The position numbers were made by a program, and so were the translations under genes. From Alloteropsis semialata (taxonomy: Eukaryota > Streptophyta > Magnoliopsida > Poales > Poaceae): a DNA stretch of 64,000 nucleotides. The notes under the pieces were generated by a model. The model worked only from the letters and a program-made list of their open reading frames with translations, had not been told where the DNA came from and did not search any database. Position 1 is the stretch's first letter. Each line of letters starts with the position of its first letter. Shown one piece after another: positions 44,528 to 56,116 of the stretch. Where the stretch lies: positions 1,205,810 to 1,269,809 of the forward strand of contig CM014270.1 in NCBI GenBank assembly GCA_004135705.1, given 5' to 3'.

Positions 44528-45362
44528 TCAATCGTCATCCTTGAACTCCCTGGTTAGCCAATCAGAGGTGAAAACCGTTACACATCTCCTTTATCAACAT
44601 TTCATCCTGTCTACTTAACTACTTTCATTTGGAGCATCATTTAGCCAAAACTTTAGCCGCACAAGAAAGAACATATAGGATCCTTCGGTTTTTATAGAGA
44701 AGCATCAAAGGAAAATTCCCACATGTCAGGTTCCATACCATTCACTCGAACAATATGGACTATCTGCGATAAGCAAATTTTCCACCTCTACACGAAGGAC
44801 CTCATCTCATGCCGGATTTCATCTTTTCGTGACAGAAATGTGTGGTTTCATCTAATATTCTAATGTCATTCTGCTAATTCAATAATGGTGCCACATATTT
44901 TTAACACGAGCAGTGAAGTTACCAATTATAAAAGGAAACACAACAAATGCTTACATGCAAAAACTTGGGATAAGAAGAAGCATATTACCTGCGGTCAAGA
45001 TAGCGCGGTTGGATCCCAGTGCCTTGGCATGTAGTGCATGTCAAAGAGCCAATGCCTTCGCAGTTGACACACTTTGATTCCTCAGTCTCACCTGCGCCAA
45101 GTACTACAGTAACAATGCCTTTTCCACTGCAAAACCTGCATACCTCTGGAAAATCAACGATTTTCTGTTCAATACTCTGAATTGCTGGATGCTATTACAA
45201 ATAAAGAAAAAGAAGGAACAGCACAGTTGACCATAAGCAGGTGTCAAATAAGACACTGCTTTTTATTTATCAGTTCCATCATTTTTTATGTATGGCAATC
45301 AAGATATATAGAGGGACGCACTGTGTGTTTGAGAAAGATGAAATTTAATTCCAGCTGTAATA

Positions 45363-45400
<38 letters not shown>

Positions 45401-48400
45401 TAAAAAGGGCTATATATGATTCTGATTTCCAGAACCAGCAGATGCCACACATGATTTTTTTTCAGCCTAGTCCTTTGATGCTGTTCTGTAAGAATGCAGT
45501 GGAAATGCTGAGCTAGTCCTTTGATGCTGAGCTAGTCCAAATGTCAGCTAAATGCAGATGGCCCTTGATTACATCTGAGGGAATCAAAGGACTAGGCTGA
45601 ATAACTACTCTCTGAGGGAATCGATGACGGAGGATATTCCGCAGGTTACTCCTTTGGAAAATGAGATTCTTACTTCATCCTTTCTGGAGGAGGAAGTAAA
45701 GAAGGCGATCTTCCATATGGATCATAACAAAGCACCAGGCCCAGATGGCTTCCCAGCTGAGTTCTACCAAGCTTTCTGGGATACCATTAAGGAGGATCTG
45801 CTTGCTTTGTTTCATGAGTTTCACCAAGGGCACCTACCTTTGTTTAGTCTAAATTTTGGTGTTATCACACTGTTACCCAAGTTAACTGAAGCCAAACAAA
45901 TTCAGCAGTTTAGACCTATCTGTCTACTTAATGTTAGCTTCAAAGTTTTCACGAAGGTCATGACAAATAGATTGGCTCTAGTAGCACAAAAAGTCGTGAG
46001 ACCCTCCCAAACTGCTTTCATGCCCGGGAGAAACATAATGGAGGGAGTTGTCATCCTTCATGAAACCTTACATGAGATGCATAGGAAAAAACTTAATGGT
46101 GTTGTCCTTAAACTCGATTTCGAGAAAGCTTATGATAAGGTTAAATGGTCTTTCCTCCAACAAACTTTGCGTATGAAAGGTTTTTCACCTCTCTGGTGTA
46201 GTTGGATTGACAAAATTGTAAAGGGGGGAAGTGTTGGCATTAAGGTAAATGATGATATTGGGCATTTTTTCCAAACCAAAAAAGGACTTAGACAAGGAGA
46301 TCCTTTATCTCCAATCCTTTTCAACTTAGTTGCGGACATGCTGGCCATTCTCATTGAACGTGCCAAAGAAAATGGAGAATTTAAGGGAGTTATTCCTCAC
46401 TTAGTGGACAGAGGACTATCAATTCTGCAATACGCAGATGATACTATCCTATTTATGGAACATGATCTCGAACAGGCCAAAAATCTTAAACTAGTGTTAA
46501 GTACTTTTGAGCAACTGTCGGGATTGAAAATAAACTTCCACAAGAGTGAGTTATATTGCTATGGGAAAGCCAAGGATTTCGCTGTTGAATATGCAAGGCT
46601 CTTTGGGTGTAAGGATGGTAATACACCATTCAAATACCTTGGAATTCCTATGCACCATAAAAAATTATCAAACAAGGATTGGTTAGGAATCGAGGAGAAA
46701 TTTCAGAAAAAGCTTAGCAGTTGGAAAGGGAAATTGCTTTCAGTGGGGGGCAGACTAGTTTTAATAAACTCAGTCCTCACTAGCCTAGCAATGTACATGC
46801 TTTCTTTTTTTGAAGTACCTAGAGGGGTACTTAATAAAATTGATTACTATCGCTCAAGATTCTATTGGCAATGCGACGAGTATAAGAAGAAATATAGGCT
46901 CGCTAAATGGAGTATCCTTTGCTTGCCAAAGGACTGTGGAGGGCTGGGAATACAAAATCTGGAAATTCAAAACAAATGCTTGCTTAGCAAATGGCTCTTC
47001 AAACTCATAAATGAAGAAGGCGTTTGGCAAACCCTCCTAAGGAGGAAATATTTGTCAAATAGAACCATATCTCAGGCCACAAAGCGAGCAGGTGACTCCC
47101 ACTTTTGGTCCGGATTGATGGAGGTGAAGGACGCCTTCTTTCAATGTGGTCACTTCAAATTGAACAGTGGCACCGGAGTCAGGTTCTGGGAGGACACCTG
47201 GGTTGGGAATCAGCCGCTCAAGCAAGTATTCCCCAACCTATATCACATAGTGAGAAGGAAGAATACAACTGTGGCAGAGGTGCTAGGCACTACCCCTTTG
47301 AATGTATCCTTTAGAAGGGCGCTGTCTGGGTTTAATCTTAACTCCTGGTATAGACTAGTAACAACAGTACTAACAACTGATCTTACAAGTCAAAAAGATG
47401 TGTTCATATGGGATTTGCACAAAAGTGGCATCTTCACGACTAGGTCGATGTATATGTCTTTGATTAAAGAGGGCATAGTCCCTCGCAAATGTCCATTATG
47501 GAATATCAAGATTCCACTAAAAATTAAAATCTTTTTGTGGTATATTAAAAAAGGAGTTACTCTCACTAAAGACAACTTGGCAAAGAGAAGGTGGAAAGGT
47601 AATCTCAAATGTTGCTCCTGTAGCTCTAATGAGACTATTGAGCATTTATTCATCAATTGCCACTTCACCCGTTCTATTTGGAATATAATAAGTGTCACAT
47701 TCGGAATTCAACCGCCTACCAGTACAACCGATATGTTTGGACCATGGCTTGCTGGGATCCATCCGGATTCAAAACAACTAGTTTGTATCGGTCTAACGGC
47801 GATTGTTTGGGCTATTTGGTTGAATAGGAATGACATGGTGTTTAATAGATCTACAACTAACACATCTATGCAGGTGATTTTCAGGGCCACACACTGGACT
47901 CGCACTTGGTCGCTTCTGCTTAAGCATGAGGATGAGAGAGCCAATCTGAAGAAGGCGTGCAGGCTTTTGGAGACAGTCACTATGGAAGTCTTTGCCAAGT
48001 TTGGATGGAAATTCTCAAATAGGATTGCATTTTAGTTGCTGGGCGTCTGTTGCCTTTAGACAATTAAAATGACTTTGCTGTTTTTTTCCTGTGGATTGTG
48101 GTGAGCCTAAGTGCTCTTTTTGTATTAAAGTGCTGTGTACACCATCCCAGATGGTGTAGAGGCAGGGACGCTTGTTCCATTATCTAAAAAAAAAATGTAT
48201 GTAACCCATGACTAATTGTATTTTAAGTTTTAACCAAGTAGGCGCATGCATGACCACAAGAATATTGTGTTGCACCGCTGAGCTGCATGGTTGTCATGTT
48301 CCCATAATGCCAATTACACTAACCATATCCATATATATCTGAATGAAAAACAGAAGAAAGGGCATTGGGCATACGAGCGCCAGAGCCGCTGCAGGGGAAG

Positions 48401-48869
48401 CACGGCTGTGTATTCTCCCTCTTTGCCTGCATGCACGAAAAGGAAAAACGGAATAATCAACTTCATTTCCTGGTCTGAAATTAGAACTGCTTGTGAAGAG
48501 TGAACAGTAGCCCCTAGGAAGAAAAGAGAAGAGAAGGAAACTGACGGCATTGTCGATTTGGGTCTCGTAGAAGACGGGAACGCCTATCCCAACGGCGATG
48601 CTGACGACGCCCACCGATATGGCCACAATCTGCAAGGAAGAAATCAGACCCTTTCCGCGAGCGGAGCGGAGAATCAAGTTCGAACTGACATGGCGCGGCG
48701 TCTGTCATCTTGAGCATACCGTGTTCTGGTCGAGGTCAATGGCCCGGATGCGAGGGCATTTTACTCTCCGGCGGCGGGCGGGCGGCGCCGGCGCGCAGCA
48801 TGGCGAGGGAGGAGTGGAGGAGAGGAAGGAGGAGTGCAGCGCGGCGAGCGGCGAGGAAGAGGTGGCCAT
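44528..48869 (-). CDS. LQY1: LQY1, thylakoid DnaJ-type zinc-finger protein
   Basis: LQY1 is a thylakoid-membrane protein with protein disulfide isomerase activity, involved in photosystem II repair. Exons (minus): 48869-48720, 48629-48546, 48426-48375, 45145-44989, 44549-44528, giving 154 aa, the same length as the Arabidopsis protein. Residues 1-45 are a Ser/Pro/Arg-rich transit peptide. IVAISVGVVSIAVGIGVPVF is the membrane span. Then come AKRENTQPCFPCSGSGAQ and the further CxxCxGxG-type motifs VCRFCSGKG, KCVNCEGIG and LTCTTCQGTG. The protein ends PRYLDRREFKDDD, as in Arabidopsis. All junctions are in phase. Intron 3 is 3229 bp because it holds an oppositely oriented LINE. The first short ORF of the other strand (49048) starts 178 bp away. 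Confidence 0.95.
45366..45396. repeat. (TA)n microsatellite in LQY1 intron 3
   Basis: About 31 bp of alternating TA. Confidence 0.95.
45603..48193 (+). mobile_element. 5'-truncated L1-like LINE in LQY1 intron 3, antisense
   Basis: The insert runs from about 45603 to the A-tract at 48183-48193. It is opposite to the host gene. It lacks the endonuclease domain and ORF1, keeping only RT to the 3' end. The 3' UTR contains GATGGTGTAGAGGCAGGGAC before the A-tract. I could not identify a clean target duplication; the 5' junction is rearranged (see 45461-45601). Confidence 0.88.
45624..48035 (+). CDS. LINE reverse transcriptase, endonuclease missing
   Basis: An uninterrupted 803-codon frame encodes a plant L1-clade polyprotein. 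The RT core shows HNKAPGPDGFPAEFYQ, RPICLLNVSFKVFTKVMTNR, PSQTAFMPGRNI, LKLDFEKAYDKV, GLRQGDPLSPILFNLVADML and the catalytic YADD (about residue 273). The thumb and connection region follow, then the C-terminal zf-RVT segment (KCCSCSSNETIEHLFINCHF) and a tail ending NRIAF. The upstream endonuclease is gone, so the first Met is internal to the original ORF2 and not a natural start. No frameshift or stop is present, suggesting a young insertion. Confidence 0.93.
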   Translation: MTEDIPQVTPLENEILTSSFLEEEVKKAIFHMDHNKAPGPDGFPAEFYQAFWDTIKEDLLALFHEFHQGHLPLFSLNFGVITLLPKLTEAKQIQQFRPICLLNVSFKVFTKVMTNRLALVAQKVVRPSQTAFMPGRNIMEGVVILHETLHEMHRKKLNGVVLKLDFEKAYDKVKWSFLQQTLRMKGFSPLWCSWIDKIVKGGSVGIKVNDDIGHFFQTKKGLRQGDPLSPILFNLVADMLAILIERAKENGEFKGVIPHLVDRGLSILQYADDTILFMEHDLEQAKNLKLVLSTFEQLSGLKINFHKSELYCYGKAKDFAVEYARLFGCKDGNTPFKYLGIPMHHKKLSNKDWLGIEEKFQKKLSSWKGKLLSVGGRLVLINSVLTSLAMYMLSFFEVPRGVLNKIDYYRSRFYWQCDEYKKKYRLAKWSILCLPKDCGGLGIQNLEIQNKCLLSKWLFKLINEEGVWQTLLRRKYLSNRTISQATKRAGDSHFWSGLMEVKDAFFQCGHFKLNSGTGVRFWEDTWVGNQPLKQVFPNLYHIVRRKNTTVAEVLGTTPLNVSFRRALSGFNLNSWYRLVTTVLTTDLTSQKDVFIWDLHKSGIFTTRSMYMSLIKEGIVPRKCPLWNIKIPLKIKIFLWYIKKGVTLTKDNLAKRRWKGNLKCCSCSSNETIEHLFINCHFTRSIWNIISVTFGIQPPTSTTDMFGPWLAGIHPDSKQLVCIGLTAIVWAIWLNRNDMVFNRSTTNTSMQVIFRATHWTRTWSLLLKHEDERANLKKACRLLETVTMEVFAKFGWKFSNRIAF

Positions 48870-49047
48870 GGATAGGCTGGCTGCGGCGTGGCGGTTCGAT
48901 TGATTGGTTTTGGCCTTTTGGGGGCCGTTTGGAGAGCTCCGGATCACATGTTTTTTCCCCTTTCTTTCTTTGTTGTGGATGACATGCTTCAGTCAATGGG
49001 ACCGTCGACGTGGCTCATTTTAGAAGAGTACTACTACAAGAGGCGTC

Positions 49048-49200
49048 ATGAACTGGGTGGGGCCCGCGAGTTCGCCGTCGCGGCGGCGAGGAGAGGCCGT
49101 GCCGGACTTGGGGAAGCGCCGGAGCCCGCCCGGGAACGGCTACTTCCAGCCGCCGGACCTGGAGCAGTTTTTCGAGCTCGCGCCGCGCCGCCAAAATTAA
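49048..49200 (+). CDS. Small ORF, 50 aa, function unknown
   Basis: ATG at 49048 opens a 50-codon frame ending TAA at 49198-49200. The second half reads PPGNGYFQPPDLEQFFELAP, which does not look like random GC-rich translation; the first half is Arg/Gly/Pro-rich. The DLEQFF core recalls the short acidic-hydrophobic motif of plant SMR/KRP CDK inhibitors, but that is only a resemblance. It lies divergent to LQY1, whose ATG is 178 bp away on the other strand. It could also be the remains of a longer protein. Confidence 0.35.
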   Translation: MNWVGPASSPSRRRGEAVPDLGKRRSPPGNGYFQPPDLEQFFELAPRRQN

Positions 49201-49522
49201 GCGCTCGCGCCGTTGCTACTGTCCCAGTTTAACAGTTGCATTTGAGTAGGCAATGCAAAATTAAGCGTCACATATACATACTTCAGAACCGCAGCACCAT
49301 ATATTCCTAATAAACCCCTAGTATACAACAAAAAACCTGAGCCTTTTCAGCACAAGGTACCTTTATGACAATGCCACTAGCAGCCTACAAATTATTATCA
49401 TCCATCCAAAGCAACAGGGCATCTGCTATCTACTTATATATGGACCATATCTGCGCTGTCAAGTCACCTCTTGAATCTTCACCAGATGGGTTCCTTCAAA
49501 GTCGGCTCGCGCGTATGTAAGC

Positions 49523-52500
49523 TCAGTCTTCTGATTCTTCGTCCCCCATGGAATCCGGCTCGTCGGGATGTATATACTCCTTCATGTATTCTTCCTCGAT
49601 CGTCTCTTTCAGCAAAGTCAATCTCTGGATTATTACCGGGTCGCTCATCTTCCTCGCATCCATAAAATCCGTCTCCTCCTTGTTCAGATGGTATGAATCA
49701 AGCATCATTTTGATCCATTTGTGGAGTTCGTTGGGAGTTCTGCATGCCAACAACAGATCGATAAAATGCCAAATAAGCCATGTCTGGCCGACCCATGCAA
49801 AAACTATCTAATCACACAAAGCACCTTAGCCCTCAGCTCAAACAAAAAGGAGTATAATGGTACCCGTTTATTTATATTAGCAGATTACAGTACCTTTCTC
49901 AACAGCTTGTTTTGTAACATATGATGAATTCACTTCATTCTGGCCTTCAAGTTTCACTCTCATATCCAAGTACCAACATTAATTGTTCCACAAATCATTA
50001 CATGGTATTTCCTTTTTGCAAATTTTAATGACGCGACATGGAGCCTAAACAGTGTCTCTTAACCATTGAGCATGCATAGTGGACAGTGCTGAAACTTTTG
50101 CTTTCATGGATAGGCATTTAGGTAGGAATCCAGAAAAACAGCCAATCATCTAGGCACTCCTCAAGGATAATTAGTTAAGCAAACAAAAAGGGGAGAATGC
50201 CAGCAAGAGCAGTGATGAATTTTCAAGAAATCTCTTTCGTTTTTATTTCCGGTCCTCAGTCTATTACTCTGATGACTAACTTTCATGGTAACACACTATG
50301 GAACCTGATCAACTATATTAATATAATGAAGGTATTTAGGTAACATAATTACTCATACAGATTCATGCTGCCAATGTTTGCGTACAGATTTAAAAAAGGT
50401 TGACTATCGCATGGGAGTTTTTATCAGATATGGTGATGATTAGGCAAGTCATATTGACAGTTAAGTAACATTAGCTGAGAGTTTTGGTGGAGCAGGTTAT
50501 CAGAAAATCCTTATGTTCATGGATAAACTAATTAAATTACTCATGGATCAATTCAATAAATTCAAATAATCATGTAAATAACCAAGGAACAAAAAAAGCT
50601 ATGTGTGACAAAGTAATATGTCATCATGAAATAGTTTTGCAGGTAATGAAATCAATAGATCTGCAACTTCTTTGTCAACAAATTCTTACGTGTAAAGAGC
50701 ATCATCATCCTTGGCTTCACGCTCATCTCCTGGAGAGAAAGCAGTTGCAAGAGCACCAAATCTCTCTTCAGGATCTTCAATGTTCAGCAGATACTTAAGA
50801 AGCTTCATTTCTGGAGGTGAGATGAGCTTGACGCTTTCCTTTGTAGTTGTATATATATGATACATTATGTCCTTGACCTACGTCATGCATATGAATAAGA
50901 AAAGGTAATCTACAAGTTTTAGCCACTAATTTTGCACTAGTATATACATTTATCACTTCAAATCTTAATATATACTACATCATATAATCAGTAAGCGTCA
51001 AACTTAGTTCGTGCTTTTAAACAACATGTTGGTGATTCAGAAGAAGAATATGAAATGGCATAACATGTAATCATGCAAGTTACTTTGCTACAATTTGTAA
51101 AGATCCTAAATTATAAAATTGCTTCTTAATCACATTATCCTACTTTGTACATTATGTGAACAGAAATCATCTAGTACATATATTAGTATATTGAACAATG
51201 AACAATAATGTATGGCAAAGTTTTATATAGGTACTAGGAAATAATCCTGACATTCCAGACAACAATTATATGCAATTTAAAAGGGAGATTTGCGGGACCA
51301 GTTGAGCTATCTAGCCTAACTCTAACCATGGCATTTTACTACAGTTCTTGTTTACATTTTTTTGTCAGGTAATATCAGCCAGCCAAGGAAGCTAAGTGCT
51401 GCCTCACTGAATCTGAATATCTACAAATGACAAAGAATGGTGGCATTGCATGTAATCTCAAGAGGCCAAACTGCTAGTATTTTATCTTTCTCATATGAAA
51501 TACCATATCCTATGTTTTTCATTATTCAATGCTTCACTTATGGTGAAGCACGAACCGATTAGATGACTATATCTCTAGCCTCAATGTTGTACCCTATTTC
51601 GCTGTTTGATAGTGGGTAGATCAAACCATTGCTTATATTTCACCAAAACCAACCTTATTCTTCATAGTTGTAGAGTCTTTTGCGGCAGCCCAAGCTCTGT
51701 TAATGAGGAGAATTAATGATGAATCGAGTTCTTTGGCCTTAGCTAAGCTTTTGATCTTGTCACAGGCATCATCTAGTGAAGAAGAATTCAGTATATCGTC
51801 AAACTTCGACTGAGCAGATTCAATGTCCAACTGTTCCATTGTGCAATCGTATGCATGGATTGCAGATAGACATTTAGCACCAAGCCTAGCAACTCCTGCA
51901 TAACAATGAGAACTAATCAGCCCATAAGATAAAGTATAATATCCAGAACAATAACTACAGTGCAATTCATTTGTTCACCAATTCGCGCCAGAAGAAAATG
52001 GCAATAACTAGACTGATATACTCAATATAATCTATCTTGACCTGGTCAACAGACCATCCAGACGAAGCAAGAGAGAAGACTAAATAAAGAATACCTACAC
52101 ATAACTTCTATGTTGTGCATGTAACCTTTTTATTCACCTTTCTGAGACCTATTGGGAATTGAAATAGAAATCATGCTCCATGTCAGAAAACAGTGAATCA
52201 GGTTCTCAAGTTCAGTCTTTTCCAATATCCTTCTCTAGTGTGCACATATGTTAGTGGTTAATCAACTTGATTATGAATGAAGTAATAAAGTGCGACATGT
52301 GATTAAAAAATGACAGAAGGTAGATAGTTACCATCTCGCTCGTCAAGGCCATTATAAGCATTCACAAGGAAATTAAGATGGCGGAAGAACTCCCCAGTGA
52401 AATCCTTTCGTCGTCTTGCAACAATAGCATTGATGTCGGCAGGGTTATCTCTGAGCTCAGTGAATAATTCCATGTGTTTCTCTATTTCAGCATCGATCTG

Positions 52501-54037
52501 AGAAAATAATTAAAAGCATGAGGAATATTACAAAACTATGAGATAATGCACCTAAACATTCATATTGTCTGGTTACAAATCTACAATAATGTTGTGCAAT
52601 GCAAATAGTTGAAATTCCAGAAAATGACAGTGAAAGGTTATGTTGTTGCTTTTTTAGGGCAGTAACAAAGATTATGTTGACTTGACTATCGCCAAAATAC
52701 ACTGGATGGTGGTGCATAAAGAGACCAAATAAGGACTTACTTTCTTCACTTTTCTAGCAAGTACAACCAACTTTTGCTTCAACGAAGAATCAGTCTCCAT
52801 ATCTATGCGCACTTGACAACGCTTGTAGAAATGTTTTCTATACCTTTGCCACTCCTCTCTAAACACCAATACTTTTCTCCAATCCTTTGTTTCTGGTTTC
52901 TTGTGCATGAAGAACTCAATGAACTTATCACAGATTTCAGTCATCGTGTATCCCATAGCAACTTCAGCCTCAGTTTGGTCTTCTGCTTGAGCAATAGTTG
53001 GAGTAGCTACACAGCCTGCAATTACACATGTCTCTCATGATGTCAGGCATACTTTCCAAAGTTACACAATGTTAGCCTGAGCACCCGGACCATCCACACA
53101 CATATATAGAGAGAGAGAGGAGGGAGATCAAATGTGTTATTGTAAAAGTGGGCTTCAAGTATTTTTTTGGAGCAATGAAAAGATGATAATTCAACTCAAC
53201 AAGTATACATTAGTAAAAAAATAAAATGATGACTTAACTGCAGTATGATCAGTCCCCAAAGGATTTTATTAATAGAGCATATATTCCGTTTCTAGTTGTA
53301 ATTATAATGAGTTACTCCCAATCCACAACTAGCTAATCTACACAAAGAAGTTTTAATAAAGAAATGCACTTAAGAAATATATGTGTGGTTCCAGAACTGC
53401 TACAGGATTTCAGATATGGTTCTGATTAAATAATGTATGAAAAAAGTTGTGATAAATAAATCCACTTAGGAAATCCTGTCCAATGAATTCAAGTGCCCCT
53501 CAAACACTCTGAATTATCCATAAAGGAATATTGTAATTAGCTTTAGGAATAATTGATCTCCAAGCAGCCTGACTTCAGTGCTCCTCAACACTAACTATCA
53601 CATTATGGCAGTTCGTCCACACAAAAAAAAACCCTCGCAATAGCCAACACGAATTGACCAACAAGCTATAAAACAAAGAAAACAAAGATTGCAGGAATCG
53701 CAGCTATCTGAATTTTACAGTTGCTAGTTCCTCGCCCCAGGTTGCTGCTCTATCTCACCACGAGAGCATAACCCAACCCGCTCCCATGAAATGGACTCAG
53801 AGCTCACTACAAAAGCTGAACCATGACTTAAGAAAAGAGCAAGAAAGGGATTCGTGCCTTACGTTGTGGTGGTGGTGGTGGCGCTGCTGCGGCGAGACGG
53901 CCGCGGCGGCTCCTCGCCGTGGCAAGGCCGGTCGCATGGGGAATGGATGGGGAGGCGGCGGCCGAGGAGGAGCACGCTAGCGAGGGGCGGGGAGCGCGGC
54001 AGAGGAGAACGCCCTGGCTCGTCGTCATCTGCGGCAC
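49523..54037 (-). CDS. Chloroplast-targeted protein of the Arabidopsis At4g37920 type, function unknown
   Basis: Six exons (minus): 54037-53863, 53015-52741, 52497-52332, 51895-51654, 50877-50690, 49739-49523, all GT-AG and in phase, giving 420 aa. The first ~58 residues (Ser/Ala/Arg/Pro-rich, with SRRGRLAAAAPPPPP) look like a chloroplast transit peptide. The mature part is helical and charged: DWRKVLVFREEWQRYRKHFY, DFTGEFFRHLNFLVNAYNGL, SAQSKFDDILNSSSLDDACD, SLAKAKELDSSLILLINRAW, DPEERFGALATAFSPGDERE and TPNELHKWIKMMLDSYHLNK. The same blocks occur in order in Arabidopsis At4g37920, as I remember it. No catalytic motif is visible. The C-terminus is acidic (DEESED). An alternative start is the second Met (54028). 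Confidence 0.88.
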
Positions 54038-54129
54038 GGCGCCGCCGCTGCGTGGCTCGGCTCGCGCACAGCAGCACAGCTCCTCGCCGTCGCACGTGCT
54101 CGCCGCCTCTCGACTGACGGCCAGTGCCA

Positions 54130-54956
54130 GGGTTTATCCGAGGGATGGGGATTTTTTTTCCCTTTTTGTTGAGTGGGCTGGGCTGGGCCTGGCAGGCTGG
54201 CGCGCAGTGGTAGATTGGGGATGGATTCTTTTTTTTTTTCACTGGACTGACACTGGTACACTAGTACAACAGGAAACCAATAAAAAAACGTTACGTCTAT
54301 ACAGGTCTGACACTTTCAGATAAATTTCGGTTGAATTACTTTGACGCTATATATGATTCTCAAGATTACACATCTCATAATGAAATGCTTTAGTTAAATT
54401 GTGGGTTTGATTCACCGAACCATCATGCGAGCAGCAGCAGCTGATGACCAGTTATTGCAGTGATGTCCTACAATACTCCCACTCTTCTCAACTGACAGAT
54501 GCTCTAGTCTACAATCTTAACAGCACTGGAAGAAACCATCGGTTTTAATTTGCAGATAGACAATGCCGATTATTACTATGAATTATTGGGTAAGCAGTAA
54601 TGCCAAGGTTCTAAGGTAGGGGCAACTCTTTTGGATGGAGCAGTCATGAACAATACCTAGCCTCTAAATGACGTCAATTTTCCCACTCTTAGCACCTTTT
54701 CAATTCATATAGCCACTAAGTTTCCAACTAAGTAAAGGTAGAGCTTGGACGAAATTACATTGAGCGTGACAGTTACAAATACCACACGTCTATCAAGATA
54801 TCATCCCAGTCTTAGATAAAAATGCTCTACCAATTTTTAATAGAACTGTATGGGCAGATTCTTTTTTTTTAAGTAAATGACATGCTAGGTATAACAACTT
54901 GCACAGTAGGTGCAAATAGTTCATACTTATTGTAAAATGTTGAAATGTGTCATATA
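54130..54956. other. Intergenic, no gene seen
   Basis: Plus-strand reading of the upstream region of the At4g37920-type gene, with several T-runs and TGGGCTGGGCCTGG site II-like motifs at about 54174-54190 that probably belong to its promoter. Confidence 0.45.
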
Positions 54957-55076
54957 GGGGGTGTTTAGATCCTCAAAAAGTGGTGAAAAGTTTTGACACT
55001 GAGAAGCGCGTCCTGTGAGAAAGGGCACGGTTGTCAGCGTGAAACTTTTGGTGACTTTTAGGATCTAAACACCCCC
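54957..55076. mobile_element. Short MITE, 120 bp
   Basis: Perfect 17-bp inverted termini GGGGGTGTTTAGATCCT (54957-54973) and AGGATCTAAACACCCCC (55060-55076), with ATA on both sides. The interior AAGTGGTGAAAAGTTTTGAC and CTGTGAGAAAGGGCACGG matches the older copy near 6985-7110. Confidence 0.88.
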
Positions 55077-55741
55077 ATATTATGTATGAATGGTGCAACT
55101 ATGGTCAAAAGTAGACTCCATGGCTGAGCTGCCTTGCCACATTCACCTCCAACATCGATCAGCACTCAGCAGGGTCGTTGCCCCCTCACTACGGTGAGTG
55201 ATTTGTGCTTGTCATGGATGGTTGTCTGCTCATTAACTGATACATGGCCATACATGTGCATTTGCTAGTGTTGCAGAGGAAGTTTTGATTCACTTTTTAG
55301 GGTTCAAAGATTTATTTGATCGTAGATTGGTCATGGCTAGCTGCCTTTGCTTTATCCAATTATTTCTTTTCATGCAGGCCCACATGATGATCAATTCAGC
55401 ATTGAGATGCATCATGGTGGGTTTTTCTATGGATCTGGAAGCAACACATGACATAAGTCGATGACAAGGTTTCTTGGTTTGATCACTGTGAAGCCGAATA
55501 AACAACTGCCAGTAAGCATATATTTTTTTTAAAGATGGGGAAAACAAAATGAGCGTGTTTGCAAATATCCATCCACGCTGGCGGTGATGTGGCAAGGTGG
55601 TTTTTGACCACAATTGCACAACTTAAACATCATCTGTGACATATTTGAGCATTTTGTAAGAAGTATGACCTAATTGCACCTACTGGGCAAGTTGCTGTAC
55701 TTGTCATATTATTTATTTATTTTTTCGAAAGTGTGGAGGAA
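55077..55741. other. Intergenic, no gene seen
   Basis: AT-rich; a 109-codon minus frame (55290-55619) has no recognisable content. Confidence 0.5.
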
Positions 55742-55750
55742 CTGTATCAA

Positions 55751-55992
55751 GGCAACGTATCCTATAAGAACTCAATTCTTGTGAGAACTATGAGAACTCA
55801 AATCTGGGCCACATGATCTTGATCCAAGGGGAAGGTGGGATGAGGAATTTACAAAAGTATGATTAAGAGGTGGTGATTTTGCAAATCTCTCCTCCCACCT
55901 CTCCCTATGCGCTCTCCTTGGATCAAGATCATATGGTCCAGATTTGAGTTCTCATAATCTCATAAGAATTGAGTTCTCATATGATACGTTCC
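55751..55992. mobile_element. Mutator-type MITE with 9-bp target duplication
   Basis: The element folds back on itself: left GGCAACGTATCCTATAAGAA and right (reverse complement) GGAACGTATCATATGAGAAC, continuing through AACTCAATTCTT, GAGAACTCAAATCTGG and GATCTTGATCCAAGG. Both sides carry CTGTATCAA (55742-55750 and 55993-56001). The 9-bp duplication points to a Mutator-like origin. It ends 115 bp before the FEY-like start codon, so it is in that gene's promoter or leader. Confidence 0.85.
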
Positions 55993-56116
55993 CTGTATCA
56001 ATGGCTAGAAGATAGCGCAGATCGCCATCTCGCCCCACCACTACAAAGCGCCAGTCCACACGACGCCGCTAGCGCCGCCTCCTCCCAAAGATTCGATTCC
56101 CGTCTCTTCCTCCCTC

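Noticed and set aside
53859..54323. Overlapping frames of 78-134 codons
   Set aside because: They overlap exon 1 and the promoter of the At4g37920-type gene in other frames and have no recognisable content.
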